The notes beneath the pieces are model-generated. The model was given only the letters and a program-made list of their open reading frames with translations. It made no database searches and was not told where the DNA came from. Shown here piece by piece: positions 1 through 10,091 of a stretch of DNA of 25,109 nucleotides; the first letter of the stretch is position 1, and each line of letters opens with the position of its first letter. Where the stretch lies: positions 1 to 25,109 of the forward strand of contig ADNK01002170.1 of the NCBI GenBank assembly GCA_000320545.1, given 5' to 3'. The stretch comes from Bigelowiella natans CCMP2755 (lineage: Eukaryota > Cercozoa > Chlorarachniophyceae). The translations under genes and the position numbers were made by a program.

Positions 1-240
1 GTTATCGCTGTATCCACGTTGTTCGTAATCATCGTCATATTATCATCGTCATCATCATCATCATCGTCGTCGTCGTCGTCATCTTTAGCATCCACTACTA
101 CCACCACCACTACTAGTAGTACCATCCATCAGAGTCAGTAGTTGCGCGACAAGTCGCTTGCTCGAATGGGCCACACTGCGCCCGCGCTTTGGACCTTCGA
201 CGCGTATTGCGTTCAGCGATATGACAGCACAAAAAAACAT

Positions 241-273
241 TGATGATGATGATAATAATGATGCTAATGATGT

Positions 274-306
<33 letters not shown>
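241..306. repeat. GAT trinucleotide microsatellite
   Basis: An imperfect GAT/AAT array, almost pure from about 273 to 306. It gives Asp runs on one strand and Ile/His/Ser runs on the other, so the open frames across it are not credible genes. Confidence 0.9.
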
Positions 307-402
307 CGGCCCCCTTCCACGTTGTTTCCCACTGCGTGCGAGTGTGCATTGGAGGTCAATAAGGGGAGGAGGAGGAGGAGGAGGCTGCTCGGAAATCAAG
401 AA

Positions 403-408
<6 letters not shown>

Positions 409-477
<69 letters not shown>
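409..477. repeat. AG dinucleotide microsatellite
   Basis: About 34 AG units with one interruption (GAAAG near 436), preceded by a short GGA array at 365-383. The Glu-Arg frames reading through it are repeat artefacts. Confidence 0.95.
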
Positions 478-481
<4 letters not shown>

Positions 482-1296
482 TGCCGAAATGTCCCATTCT
501 AAATGTTTAATTAAAAATATTGGGAAGACATCGGCGATATTCGTCGTTCCACGATATCGCAGTGGTCAAAGGCCGCAATAACTTCGCAATTCCGTGGGAT
601 GATGAGGACCATCGGTATTTCTCATTGTTTCTTGGTTTCAGAATTAACTGCTACACATACCCTCTCCCTCACGCTGTCACTGTGTGTCGAATTCAAGATT
701 CCAACACACCTGCTCCACCCTCCCAGTGGCCAGCTGAGGAGGTGGTGAGAAAGCGGGATTAGCTAGAAGCCGTACATATTGCGTCTATCTCGTCTATATC
801 TAAATTCAAAGAATTGTATTTTTAAAATTTTTGAACATTTTGCTTTTCGCTGTTCAGAATATGGGCTTATATGAGAAAGAAGGTGCACGTGCATGGGCGT
901 GTCTATCAAGTATCGTCGTCGCGTGAGGGCCGTACGCTTTGCAGAGGAAGCAAAGACTGCCCGCGTTATCATCTCTCGCGACTGGATTAGAAGAGTTTGT
1001 TGTTGATGACGAACTGCTGGATGCATAGGACGAGACGTGTCTGCGCTTCCTGGAAGAGTGGTAGCAAACGGCGATCTTAGAGCAAAACGCGCACGGACGA
1101 TAGGTGCATGCTACTCGACACTGATCCGTTACATATTCTCGTCACCTTCCTCCTGAGAAATCCTCGAGAAAAACTGGATCTCCTGCCCCAACCTGCCCAC
1201 AAGAATGGCCATCATCGTCGTCGAGGTGTCATTCGGACGAAAATGAATTTTTGTTATTACCTTGATGTCGCTCATCGCCTTCCGCGGCAGGAGACA

Positions 1297-3105
1297 ATGG
1301 CCAGAACCATGCTCCGGGGATCCCTCTCTAACACAGTAAGAACAGCATTGGCTCGCAAGGGGTTGGTTATTGGTAATCGGTGAAGACTAAGCGACACCTG
1401 AAGGAGGAGCTGCGCGCGACCGGCAGCCATCCGGGGGCCCTCTCCATCCGATCGATCAAATTCGATTCGAATTTTAGCTTAAAAATCACGTATATTTCTG
1501 TTCTGACGACAAACCAAAACTGAAGTCGTTTACTAAGTATTCCGAGAAAGCTCGCATTGCCGGCCAGGCAACTTTTTCCAGATGTTCCTCCGATATGGCG
1601 CGAGGCTCCCTCATGTGTAGCTAAAATCCCAGGACGATTTTACACTGCGACATATCAACTGAAGCTGATTTCTATTGTGACAGAATCATCCGCCATTGGC
1701 AATCGTGAGAGGCGTGAGGAAGAAGGATGGATTCAACTCCCGTGTACGTGTTCCCCCCCTTCGATTTGCCTTTCTTCACTGGAAAAATTGGCATGTTGCA
1801 TTTGAACTTCTGGGCTTGCTGTTTTCATTGACCCGCCTTTGCCCTATTTGTTACGGTGCTGAAGGGGACGTCTCCCGCAGCGGATTCAATAGGAATGTGT
1901 GAGCATCGGCTGAAGATGTGTGATCGTGAGAGTTACTTATCATTTTTCAGAATCCCACGCATCGAAAGGCTGAGTCCCGATGAGCGAAAGAATGTCGAGG
2001 AAGACCTAAAGACAGCAAATTCGGTATCTGCTGAGCCCCTGCCGTGACTAAAACGATTCATGAAGGCGTTGCTCTTCCGTTTACTTCCCTTCTTCTATTT
2101 CTTAGCTCGCCCAACGATTACAAGAGGTGGCTTTTACAAATAAGGTCTGCAATTCATATTCTTTTTTCGGGCTGCGGCAGAGAGTGAGGTGGAGGATGAG
2201 AGGATGAAACATTTACGACGTGTTTGCGTATAAATCATCAAATCAGTGGTGCAAGAAAGATAAAGCGTATGCAGGCGTCTGGATTGCACGGGGAACTGGG
2301 TCATATGCACTCTTAACCATTAACACATAACAAACAGAGTTCAGAGCGCCATACTAGTCTTGCTATCTCCTCCTCGTCTTTGATATTAGCAATTTCTGAC
2401 ACTCTTTCCCGGTCACAGATACCCAATAGTAGGGCGATTCTTCCTGAAGCAAATCGGACTAGACCGCGTGGAAGGCTTCGTGGAGCAGGTGTAAAGAGTG
2501 GGCAACATGATATTTAAAACGAGTGTGTGTTACTGATTTCAATCAACCTCACTCGTCGCTCCATTCATCGTGTGACGCAGAGTAATCGGAAATAAGATAT
2601 AATCTCAGCTCAGTGCGCGATTATTGCTACATACTACAGGAATCACGGGCAAAAATATACGGAAAGTGCAACGCAAACGAGTAATTAATGATGCAGCACT
2701 GCAGCTAGGCCTGAACACGTTTTCGATCGACGCATCTGTTTTGATATCTGTGTGCTTTCTTCTTCTTGTTCTTCTTCTTCCCACCCTCTCCCTTTAGATT
2801 CGATCTTAACGTGCAATGGTCAAATGGCGACCTCACCAACATAGGAGTCATGTATAACCCCGAGGTAGCAGCTTGCAATAGAACACACCAGTCGGCCGCA
2901 TGATTCGTTTGTTGCTTTCAATGAAAAGTGTACTTTCAAGCGAGTGAGGGCTAAAAATGTACACAAATTACATTCTCATTTGATTTTTACATCATTTTCT
3001 AGACAAAAGAATCGAAGCAACTTCAGGGACGGATGATGCCATTGCGAACGGTATTCGTCTCCTTCTTTCCTCCTCCTCTTTATTCTCCCAACTCCCCCCT
3101 CGGAT

Positions 3106-3143
<38 letters not shown>

Positions 3144-3426
3144 CTCTTTCTCACTGACTTACCCACACACATACCCACACACATACATACACACAAGCAT
3201 CTGGATATATGAATATTGTAGTCGATGAAGTTTCCGTATGTCCATTACCGCCTCATCCCTGGGACAAGCGAGGTGCAGATTAGCTTGTCCGAATGCATAA
3301 TGTGTGCTTTTTCGCCTCCTCCCTCTCCCCTTTCATTCCATCTGCCTTTGGTTTTGTGTTCTTTTGAGCTGTGATGCATTAATTGATCATCTGTCTTGTT
3401 CACTACTCATGTTATCTGCTCTCTCC

Positions 3427-3473
<47 letters not shown>

Positions 3474-5292
3474 CTCGTTCGCATCTGCATACCGGGCAGT
3501 ACGATGAGGACTTCGGCAACAAAGGGAGCCTAAACAAATACGTGTACGTTCATAGTTGTGAGAAGAAAAGATGAACAACAACAACAATAAGAAGAAGATG
3601 GATTTTTAGGGGAGAGGGAGAGGGAGAAGCAGAGACATTAGTGATGTAATCTCTTATGACTTAGATTCGAACCAAAGAAGAAAGGCCTATACGACAAGCT
3701 ACTGGATAACTTTTACGCGGTAGTAGGAGTAGTAGTAGTAGGAGTAGTAGTAGTAGTAGCTGCCATCTGTGCATAAACCCTCCATGCCAAGGTGATGACG
3801 ATGGAGCTGCTGTCTTTCCGACGATGCATAAATCTCAAAAAGAAAGGAGAATGACTCTTAAAACATGTTATATAAGTCCTCATCATCCATCCATGCCTAT
3901 ATCATTAGGTGTCCCAGCTATATGAAAATATTTCTTTCGAACGCCTGGTAATGCATCAATCTCGTCAAACGTTATTTGCAGCATGGTTGCGATGATGCGA
4001 AAATGACCGCGAAACTTTGCTACTGTTACATGTTTTGCTGCCACCATCATCACCACCACTGATGATGATGTCATTATTTCTCGGGTCTCGAGACCTAATT
4101 TTCGGAGATTTAATTTTTGAACTCTCAAGGATTTCTGACTGAAATCATCGCATGTTTGGAAACCATTCCTAGATACTGGCACTGTCACTATCTCCATCGC
4201 CATCACTGTTCTTAACTTGTATGAACTTGTCACTGATGCAGGCGGGTTTGTTCGGAATGGACGCTAGGGGCGCGGAGCTGTTGGCACAGTGTCTTCTCAA
4301 ATGCGGCCAGGTTCTCTTTAGGGTTGATGATGGTGTAGTTGGCTGCTGTCGCTACTACTGCTTGCCCTTCTTTATCATCCTTTACCATGTTGTTGTTGTT
4401 GTCGAATATGAAGCAATAAGCTTTATATTGGGGACTTCCATGTGGAAGTGTCGTCTCATTTAATACGCTGCGGATAACATCATTACTTTTCGCTTTAGGT
4501 AACCGGTGCAGTGGATCAAGAGGACCAAATGGTCAGTGTTCTTTCCCTATGTGCGTGTGTGTGTGTGTGTGTGCGATAGTCTAGTAGGGTTAGCAGTAGC
4601 TCCCGAATTCCCCCGATATATTACACTGTCGCAACTCGTTTCGCGAAGTCATTATTTCCCGAGTAGCCGAATAATCCCTTTCTCGACAGAGCAATTTTGC
4701 TGCCTTCATATGGCATCTCCTCAGATTCTTCTCTTCCTCGTCAGCCTCATACGTCTGAAGTTTTATTTCTTCAATTTATATACAGGTGATATTCGAGAAG
4801 CCGCGCGAGGCGTTGAAGAAATTCAATGGGCAGGTACGCTAGGGCATTTTCGGTGGTTGGTGTTATCGTGAATAGGCGGTAGTAGGGTCGAGAAACAACC
4901 AAGTTGCACCTGAAACGGTGTCTTATTTCTCATCGATCGATGACACAGGACTTCATCCCAGTGTTAATCGTGACGCAAATCTCATTTTAATGCGAATTCT
5001 CATTATCAACCGTTGTTGTCGTTATGGCCACCATCGCCAACGTTGTCGCCGTCAGGTTCGTGATGTGTGCGTGAAAGTGCAGAGTGCGTACGATGCGATT
5101 GCAAAAGAGCACCCGAAGTTGCAGCAGCAAGTGAAGAACAAGATAAAGAAGGAGATGAAGACTAGAAAGACGAATGAAAAAGCAGCTATAGCGGCGGGCA
5201 AAGGTGGAGATGGTGCGACATCGAGTAAGACTGAAAGAGCAGCTGGTGGGAACAAGAAGTCAACGAACTCTAAGATGGAGATCACAAAATGA
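1297..5292 (+). CDS. Unknown 15-exon gene A, possible mitochondrial or plastid import
   Basis: I do not recognise this product. Exons: 1297-1335, 1582-1614, 1684-1898, 1951-2023, 2106-2144, 2183-2227, 2390-2490, 2798-2864, 3003-3050, 3500-3543, 3665-3719, 4242-4310, 4499-4531, 4786-4833, 5056-5292. They sum to 1146 nt (381 aa) and every junction keeps phase; several donors are strong (GTAAGA, GTAAAG, GTACGT). The start ATG lies in ACAATGGCC. The N-terminus (MARTMLRGSLSNT) is Arg/Ser/Thr-rich without acidic residues, as in organelle presequences; organelle import is inference. The middle is globular, with segments such as FLTLFPGHRYPIVGRFFLK and FDLNVQWSNGDLTNIGVMYN. The last exon is Lys/Ala-rich and probably helical or disordered. 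Least certain are exon 3, which could be split at 1741/1865 in the same phase, and exon 6, whose acceptor could be at 2181 or 2183. Other small exons may have been missed. Confidence 0.78.
3109..3142. repeat. CT microsatellite in intron of gene A
   Basis: A CT array inside the intron between exons ending at 3050 and starting at 3500. The same intron carries a second CT array, so most of its length is simple sequence. Confidence 0.95.
3421..3468. repeat. Second CT microsatellite in the same intron
   Basis: A CT array about 30 nt upstream of the acceptor at 3498-3499, where it could serve as an extended polypyrimidine tract. The Ser-Leu frame on + and the Glu-Arg frame on - are repeat artefacts. 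Confidence 0.95.
3720..3760. repeat. GTA/GGAGTA triplet array at an intron start
   Basis: A TAG/TAGGAG array begins directly at the donor at 3720 (GTAGTAGGAG), so the repeat itself supplies the GT donor of this intron in gene A. Confidence 0.8.
4555..4573. repeat. GT microsatellite in intron
   Basis: A short GT array in the intron between exons ending at 4531 and starting at 4786 of gene A. Confidence 0.9.
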
Positions 5293-6416
5293 TGGGAAAT
5301 GCCGAGTCACATGGCAGTTGGCGAGGAGAGTATATGGACTTATAAGTCCATATAAGAGACCAAAATCTGTGCTGAAAATATGAGCACTATGCATGCAGCA
5401 AGTCATTTCTAGTGCATGTTCGTGAAGTTCTCATCTTGATTGCACGTGCCTTGTGATGCATGAAGCTGTGATCGCATCTCACACATGTCCAGATTGTGAC
5501 ATGTGTGCACACAGCTAGCCTAGAGCATTTGTAGGTGCGTGCTTGCACATCATTTGCGCATGCGTGTGCTAGCGTGCATGTGTGTGTCTAATTCGATCAG
5601 GTGCATGTGTGCATGCGAGGAACCTTAATTGCCTTGATGTCGTATTAGCAAAATGTGCGCACATTGCTTCGATCAACTTCTCTACATGACTCTTGGCTGT
5701 CCAAATTCTTTTCGATCTGTGACATTCAATTCTTCCAATTGCTGTGACGACAATTGTGTGACGAGAGGTGTTTCTCCAAAAACATCACTCGCCTCGATGT
5801 TTGCCATCACACCGACCAGACAGTTGACAATGGACAGATTTTACTCGATGAAATATCTGAAAACGAAATGTTACGACAATGTGACGCTGGCGCGAAATTG
5901 ATGGCATTTGCACCAAACGGACTTCGAAGCCCTTCTTTCCGACGGAAAATGATGGGTTTTGTTGGTTGAGTTTTGAGTAATCCAGCAACAACGTTGAAAG
6001 TACCGTATAGACATGTCGTAGGCACATAAAATAGGGGATGTCTCCAAAATGCCTCTTTATTCTAAATTTGCGAAATAGCATCTGTTTTGGGCGAAAAAGA
6101 GCTATATTTCATTGTCGCATTAATAATTGCCTGGGGACCACCCTCCCCGCCTGCGCATTGCTCAAGGAGAGATGTCTAACGACTGTTTCCAATGGCGGTC
6201 GGAACAGATAGGAAAGGGGTTTGAATCTAAGTTGATGACAGCGTTGTTCTTTAAATAGGCAAACAGGGACGTGCCGCTATGGGGCGAGCTGTAAATTCGA
6301 TCATGGGGGCGTTGCTGTTGCTGGGTTAGAATCACTCATAATGCATGAATCGTCTACGAATTTTTCCTCATCTTCCCTCGCCCAACAAAACCTTTAGTCC
6401 TCCCTCTCGACCTGGG
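5293..6416. other. Spacer between gene A and the PP2C gene
   Basis: About 1.1 kb. The first part holds the 3' end of gene A and a perfect palindrome at 5331-5354. Bases 5370-5625 are dense in TGCA, GCATG and GTGTG motifs (for example GTGCATGTGTGCATGCG near 5601). Several frames stay open around 5650-6080 on both strands, but I saw no domain and no phased splice chain in them. The right part presumably contains the promoter of the phosphatase gene. Confidence 0.5.
5331..5354. repeat. Perfect 24-bp palindrome after the gene A stop
   Basis: TATATGGACTTA is followed immediately by its exact reverse complement, with no loop, 39 nt beyond the TGA of gene A. In RNA it would fold into a 12-bp stem only if some pairs opened to form a loop. 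It may be a 3'-UTR hairpin, a dimeric binding site or chance AT-rich symmetry. Confidence 0.9.
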
Positions 6417-7641
6417 ATGGGCCAACCAGAAATCACAATCAAGACATCTCGCGGAGGCGGCAGTGGCAAGAAACGAGAGGAGAGACGAAGGAAGAGGTCA
6501 AGATCCCGAGACCGAGGAAGGCATGGCCGCAGGCGAAGCTCACCACGCGGGTTGTTGTACATCATATTCAATTCCAATTTAACATAATTCATCGTGTATA
6601 TCTGGGAGAGAATGCTACGTTGCCCCCTGTACCCCCCCCCCCCCCTTTCCATTAATACTCTCCTCTCCGCATTGTTCTCAGGAGGGATCGCGGAAGAAGA
6701 CGCAAGAGCCGCTCCCCAGACCCTTTCGGGCGGAACGTCCGTCGTCGCTCGAGTTCCATAGAGAGGGAGGAAGCCCAGCGTAATGAGCTCCGCAGACAGC
6801 AGGAGGTGAAGAAGCAAGAAGAGGCCAGGCGAAAAAGGGAACGCGAAAAGGAGCTGAAGCGGGAGCTCCGGGAGCTGACAGCCTCCGCCCGCTGGGATGG
6901 GGAGGGTGTGCGGCCGCCTGGGACAGACCTTTCCCTGTATAGACTCGACAAGGACATGGGCTACGTCGCCAAGAACAAGTGCTGGGTCTTCACGCCAGGA
7001 GAGCCGAACTTGTGGTATGAGAAGAGGACGGGGCGGTACTACGTGTACAGCCGGGAGGAGCATGCCTACCTCTACTCCCACGGCGGGGTGGACCCCACGT
7101 ACGAATATAAGATGAAGCAGGCGGCACCGCAGCCTACACCACAAGGGCAGCCTGATGCTGCCGCTGCTGCTGCGACAACGACAACAACGGTTGACGCCTC
7201 GACGGGCGGGGCCTGGGCCAGCGCGAGTGGGAACGGCAGCGACAGCAAGAAGACGGTCGAAGCCCCGCAGGTGAGGAATATTCACTTCGCCACGGAATCG
7301 TGGGCTGGGCGCAAAGACACGCTCGAGGATAGATATACGGAAGAAGAGACCGTGAGCAACCTCGGCAGGTTCTATGGGCTATTTGACGGCCACGGGGGGT
7401 CGGCTTGTGCGGATTACGCCTGCAAGAGAATCCATAAGCAGCTGGCCACAGCATGGGGGAGGTACCGGAAAAGTTCAATGAAGGAAGCAGCGGCCGTCGC
7501 TGAGGCCTTTACCGAGACCTTCGCCGCTGTCGATGACGAGTAATAAGCATGGCGCCGGCTTCCGGGGGGGGGGGGGGGGGGGGGGGGGCACTAGTTGTAT
7601 TGAAAGCGCTGGTGGTAAGAGTGAAAAAGCTACAAAGGAAA

Positions 7642-7694
<53 letters not shown>

Positions 7695-8249
7695 CTGTCT
7701 TGCACCCAGCTCTCCTTACACATGACGATGCGCGTATGCAACAACAGGTATCTTAAGATCTCGCAGAAGAAGTCGGTGGAGGACGGGTCAACGGCAGTGT
7801 GCGCTTTGGTGGTTGGGGATTTTAAAAGTAACAATGATAGTAGCAATAATAATAGCAAAGGAAGCAGTAGTAGCAGCAGTGTCAGCGGGGGTTCCAAGTC
7901 GCTCTCCGGCCCGCCCCGTCTCTACACAGCGAATCTGGGGGACTCGCGCGCTATCCTTTGCCGCGGGGGGGAGGCCATCCAGCTGACCAAGGACCACAAG
8001 CCGAACGATCGAGAGGAGAAGAAGCGCATAGAAGGGTGTGGAGGCAAGGTAGTGGAGATTGGCACTGTGTGGCGCGTGACGAAACGGGATGTGTCCAACC
8101 GGCCGACGGTGAAGGTGTTCCTGAGCACGTCGAGGAGCTTGGGGGATCGCCAGTTGAAGATACCCGACCCATTAGTTAGCGGCGTGCCAGACGTCAAGAT
8201 GATAAGGCTGTCTCCGGTACTGCTAGTCGTAGTTGTAGTTGTAGTAGTT

Positions 8250-8285
<36 letters not shown>

Positions 8286-9284
8286 AGTATGATCATGATG
8301 ACGATGGTAATGACGGGTTGCGATGCTGCTGATATCAACAGGAGGACTACTTCATGGTACTCGTCTGTGACGGCGTTACGGATGTGATGAGCGACCAGCA
8401 AGTCGTTGACATCGTCTGCGACAATCTCGACGATGTGGAGGTACCAACAACTAGCTCATCGTCGTTGCGAATCTGATGATATCTAGTGGTAGTAGTTGAG
8501 CGCATTTCCACCTTATATTAGTCGAAAGGCGTCTTTCGTCTCCCTTACAACTTCTATATCACCCCCCCCCCCTCTCCCTTCCTCCTCCTATTCCTATTCC
8601 TCCTCCCCCGCCGCAAACCGTCATACGAATAATCTTACTAATCTTGGTAGAGAGCGGCGAAGTCGGTAGTGAAGGCGTCATACAAGACGGGAAGCAAGGT
8701 AGCGGGGGGGGGGGGGTGGGAGAGGATGGGGACGATACGATGATGAGAATAGTGATGATAACAATGGTAGTAATCATGATAATGATGATCACAATTCGAA
8801 ATTCGACCAATCGTCTGAAAGTCTTTCCCTCCCCTCCCCTCCCCTCCCCACTCGTCGTTGATGTGACGCGTCACAGGACAATCTCACTGCGATGGTGGTG
8901 CGATTCACGTGCCAGTGCGAGGGCGCTGAGGCCACCATCAAGAAGTACCGAGAGGCCAGGCGTGCGAGAGAAGAGGTTTCTCGACAGAACAACTACGGCG
9001 GCAGCCAACTGAAGGATATATGATTATTTCGTAGAATTAATCGATTTGCAGCATCCATGCATGGAGTTGTGCTGCTTACAGGGGAAGCTGACTCCTCCAC
9101 GGATCACGCTACTCCTCGTCGTTCTCTCTTACTGTTCTCACAGCTTTGATCTTAATTAACCCGCGCCTCTCTCCCCCCCCATCCCCTTCTTTAATTTCCA
9201 TAACGATAGGAAGAGGCCCGGAAAAAAGAGGAGGCGGCGAAGAAGGCAGCGGAGGAGGAAGAGGACTTTGATATGTTTGCTTAG
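6417..9284 (+). CDS. PP2C-family Ser/Thr phosphatase with N-terminal RS region
   Basis: A metal-dependent protein phosphatase (PPM/PP2C) that would remove phosphate from Ser/Thr. Exons: 6417-6550, 6682-7539, 7748-8216, 8342-8440, 8651-8698, 8877-8975, 9210-9284; total 1782 nt, 593 aa, all phases agree. Residues about 18-65 are rich in RS/SR and RR (RRRKRSRSRDRGR); 65-110 is a charged helix; 127-187 is Trp/Tyr-rich (NLWYEKRTGRYYVYS); 196-235 is low complexity. The PP2C domain spans about 243-550, with metal-binding candidates D261 (TLEDRY), D280 (DGHGG), D497 (CDGVTD) and D537 (KDNLTAMVV), plus TANLGDSRA, KDHKP and STSRSLGD. A Ser/Asn-rich loop of about 30 residues interrupts the domain. The tail is Glu/Lys/Ala-rich and ends DFDMFA. 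RS regions are typical of splicing factors in nuclear speckles, so a nuclear RNA-processing role is inferred. An in-frame ATG at 6345 could add 24 residues; the 6417 start seems likelier. Confidence 0.93.
6632..6645. repeat. Poly-C run in PP2C intron 1
   Basis: Fourteen C in a row, followed by TTTCC, about 35 nt before the acceptor at 6680-6681. It would extend the polypyrimidine tract of this intron. Confidence 0.95.
7564..7588. repeat. Poly-G run of about 25 in PP2C intron 2
   Basis: Twenty-five G on the coding strand, 24 nt inside the intron whose donor is at 7540. Its exact length is probably unreliable in any read set. Such a run can form G-quadruplexes in DNA or RNA. Confidence 0.95.
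7645..7689. repeat. AG microsatellite in PP2C intron 2
   Basis: An uninterrupted AG array of about 22 units, 58 nt upstream of the acceptor at 7746-7747. Despite the many AG dinucleotides, the exon phases require the acceptor at 7747. Confidence 0.95.
8229..8285. repeat. GTA/GTT triplet array in PP2C intron 3
   Basis: A degenerate GTA/GTT array occupies about half of the 125-nt intron 8217-8341 and begins shortly after the donor GTACTG. Confidence 0.9.
8441..8650 (+). other. PP2C intron 4 with TCC-rich tract and poly-C
   Basis: The intron contains a C run at 8562-8572 followed by CCT/TCC repeats, and ends in CTTGGTAG at 8650. The short exon that follows (8651-8698) encodes RAAKSVVKASYKTGSK, which leads directly into the conserved DNLTAMVV motif encoded by the next exon. 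Confidence 0.75.
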
Positions 9285-10091
9285 GATGAGGCGGACTGAA
9301 AAACGACGGCACGTCTTTTTTTTCACCCTCTGCATGCGTGCTCACCACCGTCCAGAGGCTGTGTCACGCATTTGACTTTTCCCATGTGTTTTGGGAGCCA
9401 CTCTGTTGTTTGGTGGGTTGCAAGCAGAATGAATGTATGCGGGAGCGAGCAGTGAGAGAAATAAGCATCGGCTACGACTGACGACAGCCAATGCAACTCT
9501 TGTTTATTGTCAATCTGTGTAAGAATGAATATAACCGTTCATGGTGTTTGAAATGGTTTTGTCCCTTGTTAAAATAAATTGGATTTTGAAGTCAGCAAGA
9601 CACACATATACTTGTGTGTGCAGAGCATATGTTCGTATGCGCCCAGCGCTATGATGATGTGACAGCGATGCAGTCCATCCTTTCTGACTGCACCATACGC
9701 ACACATATATGCAAGCGCATGTAGTTAAACATCTTTGCTCTTATATTTAGTTAAGCCATGTAGCGTTATGCACAAGCACATCGCTAGCTATTCGTCCGTG
9801 CAATATAGTTAATTCATGTGGACGCGGGCGTGGTTAGCTGGCTGCTAGCTAGATGGCCGCGACCGACCATCGCCAATATAGCACAGCAGGCGACTCTTCG
9901 TCCGCCATGTAACATAAGCTAATCTTCGATTCATCGCTCATATACTCAGCACATGAATAGCCGCCTAGCTAGCAGCTGACGAATGATTTCGAATCCTATG
10001 CTAGATCGACGACTCTTGAAAACATGCGTCATGTATCTACATTCCGACGTACAAGCAGAACTCACGCCAATTATGATGACTCTATGATACT
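9285..10091. other. Convergent spacer downstream of the PP2C gene
   Basis: Contains the 3' UTR of the phosphatase gene and low-GC sequence. Between 9720 and 10000 there are loosely repeated motifs (TAGTTAAnnCATGT, GCTAGCTAG, ATATAGnnA) and an exact 12-bp inverted repeat (9841-9852 and 9965-9976). No coding sequence can be supported here. Confidence 0.5.
9841..9976. repeat. 12-bp inverted repeat with 112-nt spacer
   Basis: GCTGCTAGCTAG at 9841-9852 is the exact reverse complement of CTAGCTAGCAGC at 9965-9976. GCTAGC-type words recur around it. It lies between converging transcription units; the function is unknown. Confidence 0.7.

Larger units (their letters stand above)
1..1296. other. Repeat-rich flank without a supported gene
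   Basis: The stretch begins with TCA/TCG triplet repeats (about 45-80), followed by a GAT array, a GGA array and a long AG array. The open frames here are short and mostly encode repeats (Asp, Ser or Glu-Arg runs). I found no chain of exons with matching phases and no recognisable domain. It probably contains the promoter and 5' UTR of the gene starting at 1297; a GGCAG acceptor-like site at 1286-1290 could end a 5' UTR intron. Confidence 0.5.

Noticed and set aside
520-1026. Short open frames on both strands
   Set aside because: No recognisable domain and no convincing splice partners; they could be chance frames.
6368-7285. 305-codon open frame on the minus strand
   Set aside because: It lies antisense to the first two PP2C exons, which carry a recognisable protein and matching splice phases. 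High GC keeps the opposite frame open; the Arg/Leu/Pro-rich product has no domain.
7922-8401. 159-codon minus-strand frame over the PP2C gene
   Set aside because: Opposite a verified exon, with a long Thr run from the GTA repeat. It is a shadow.
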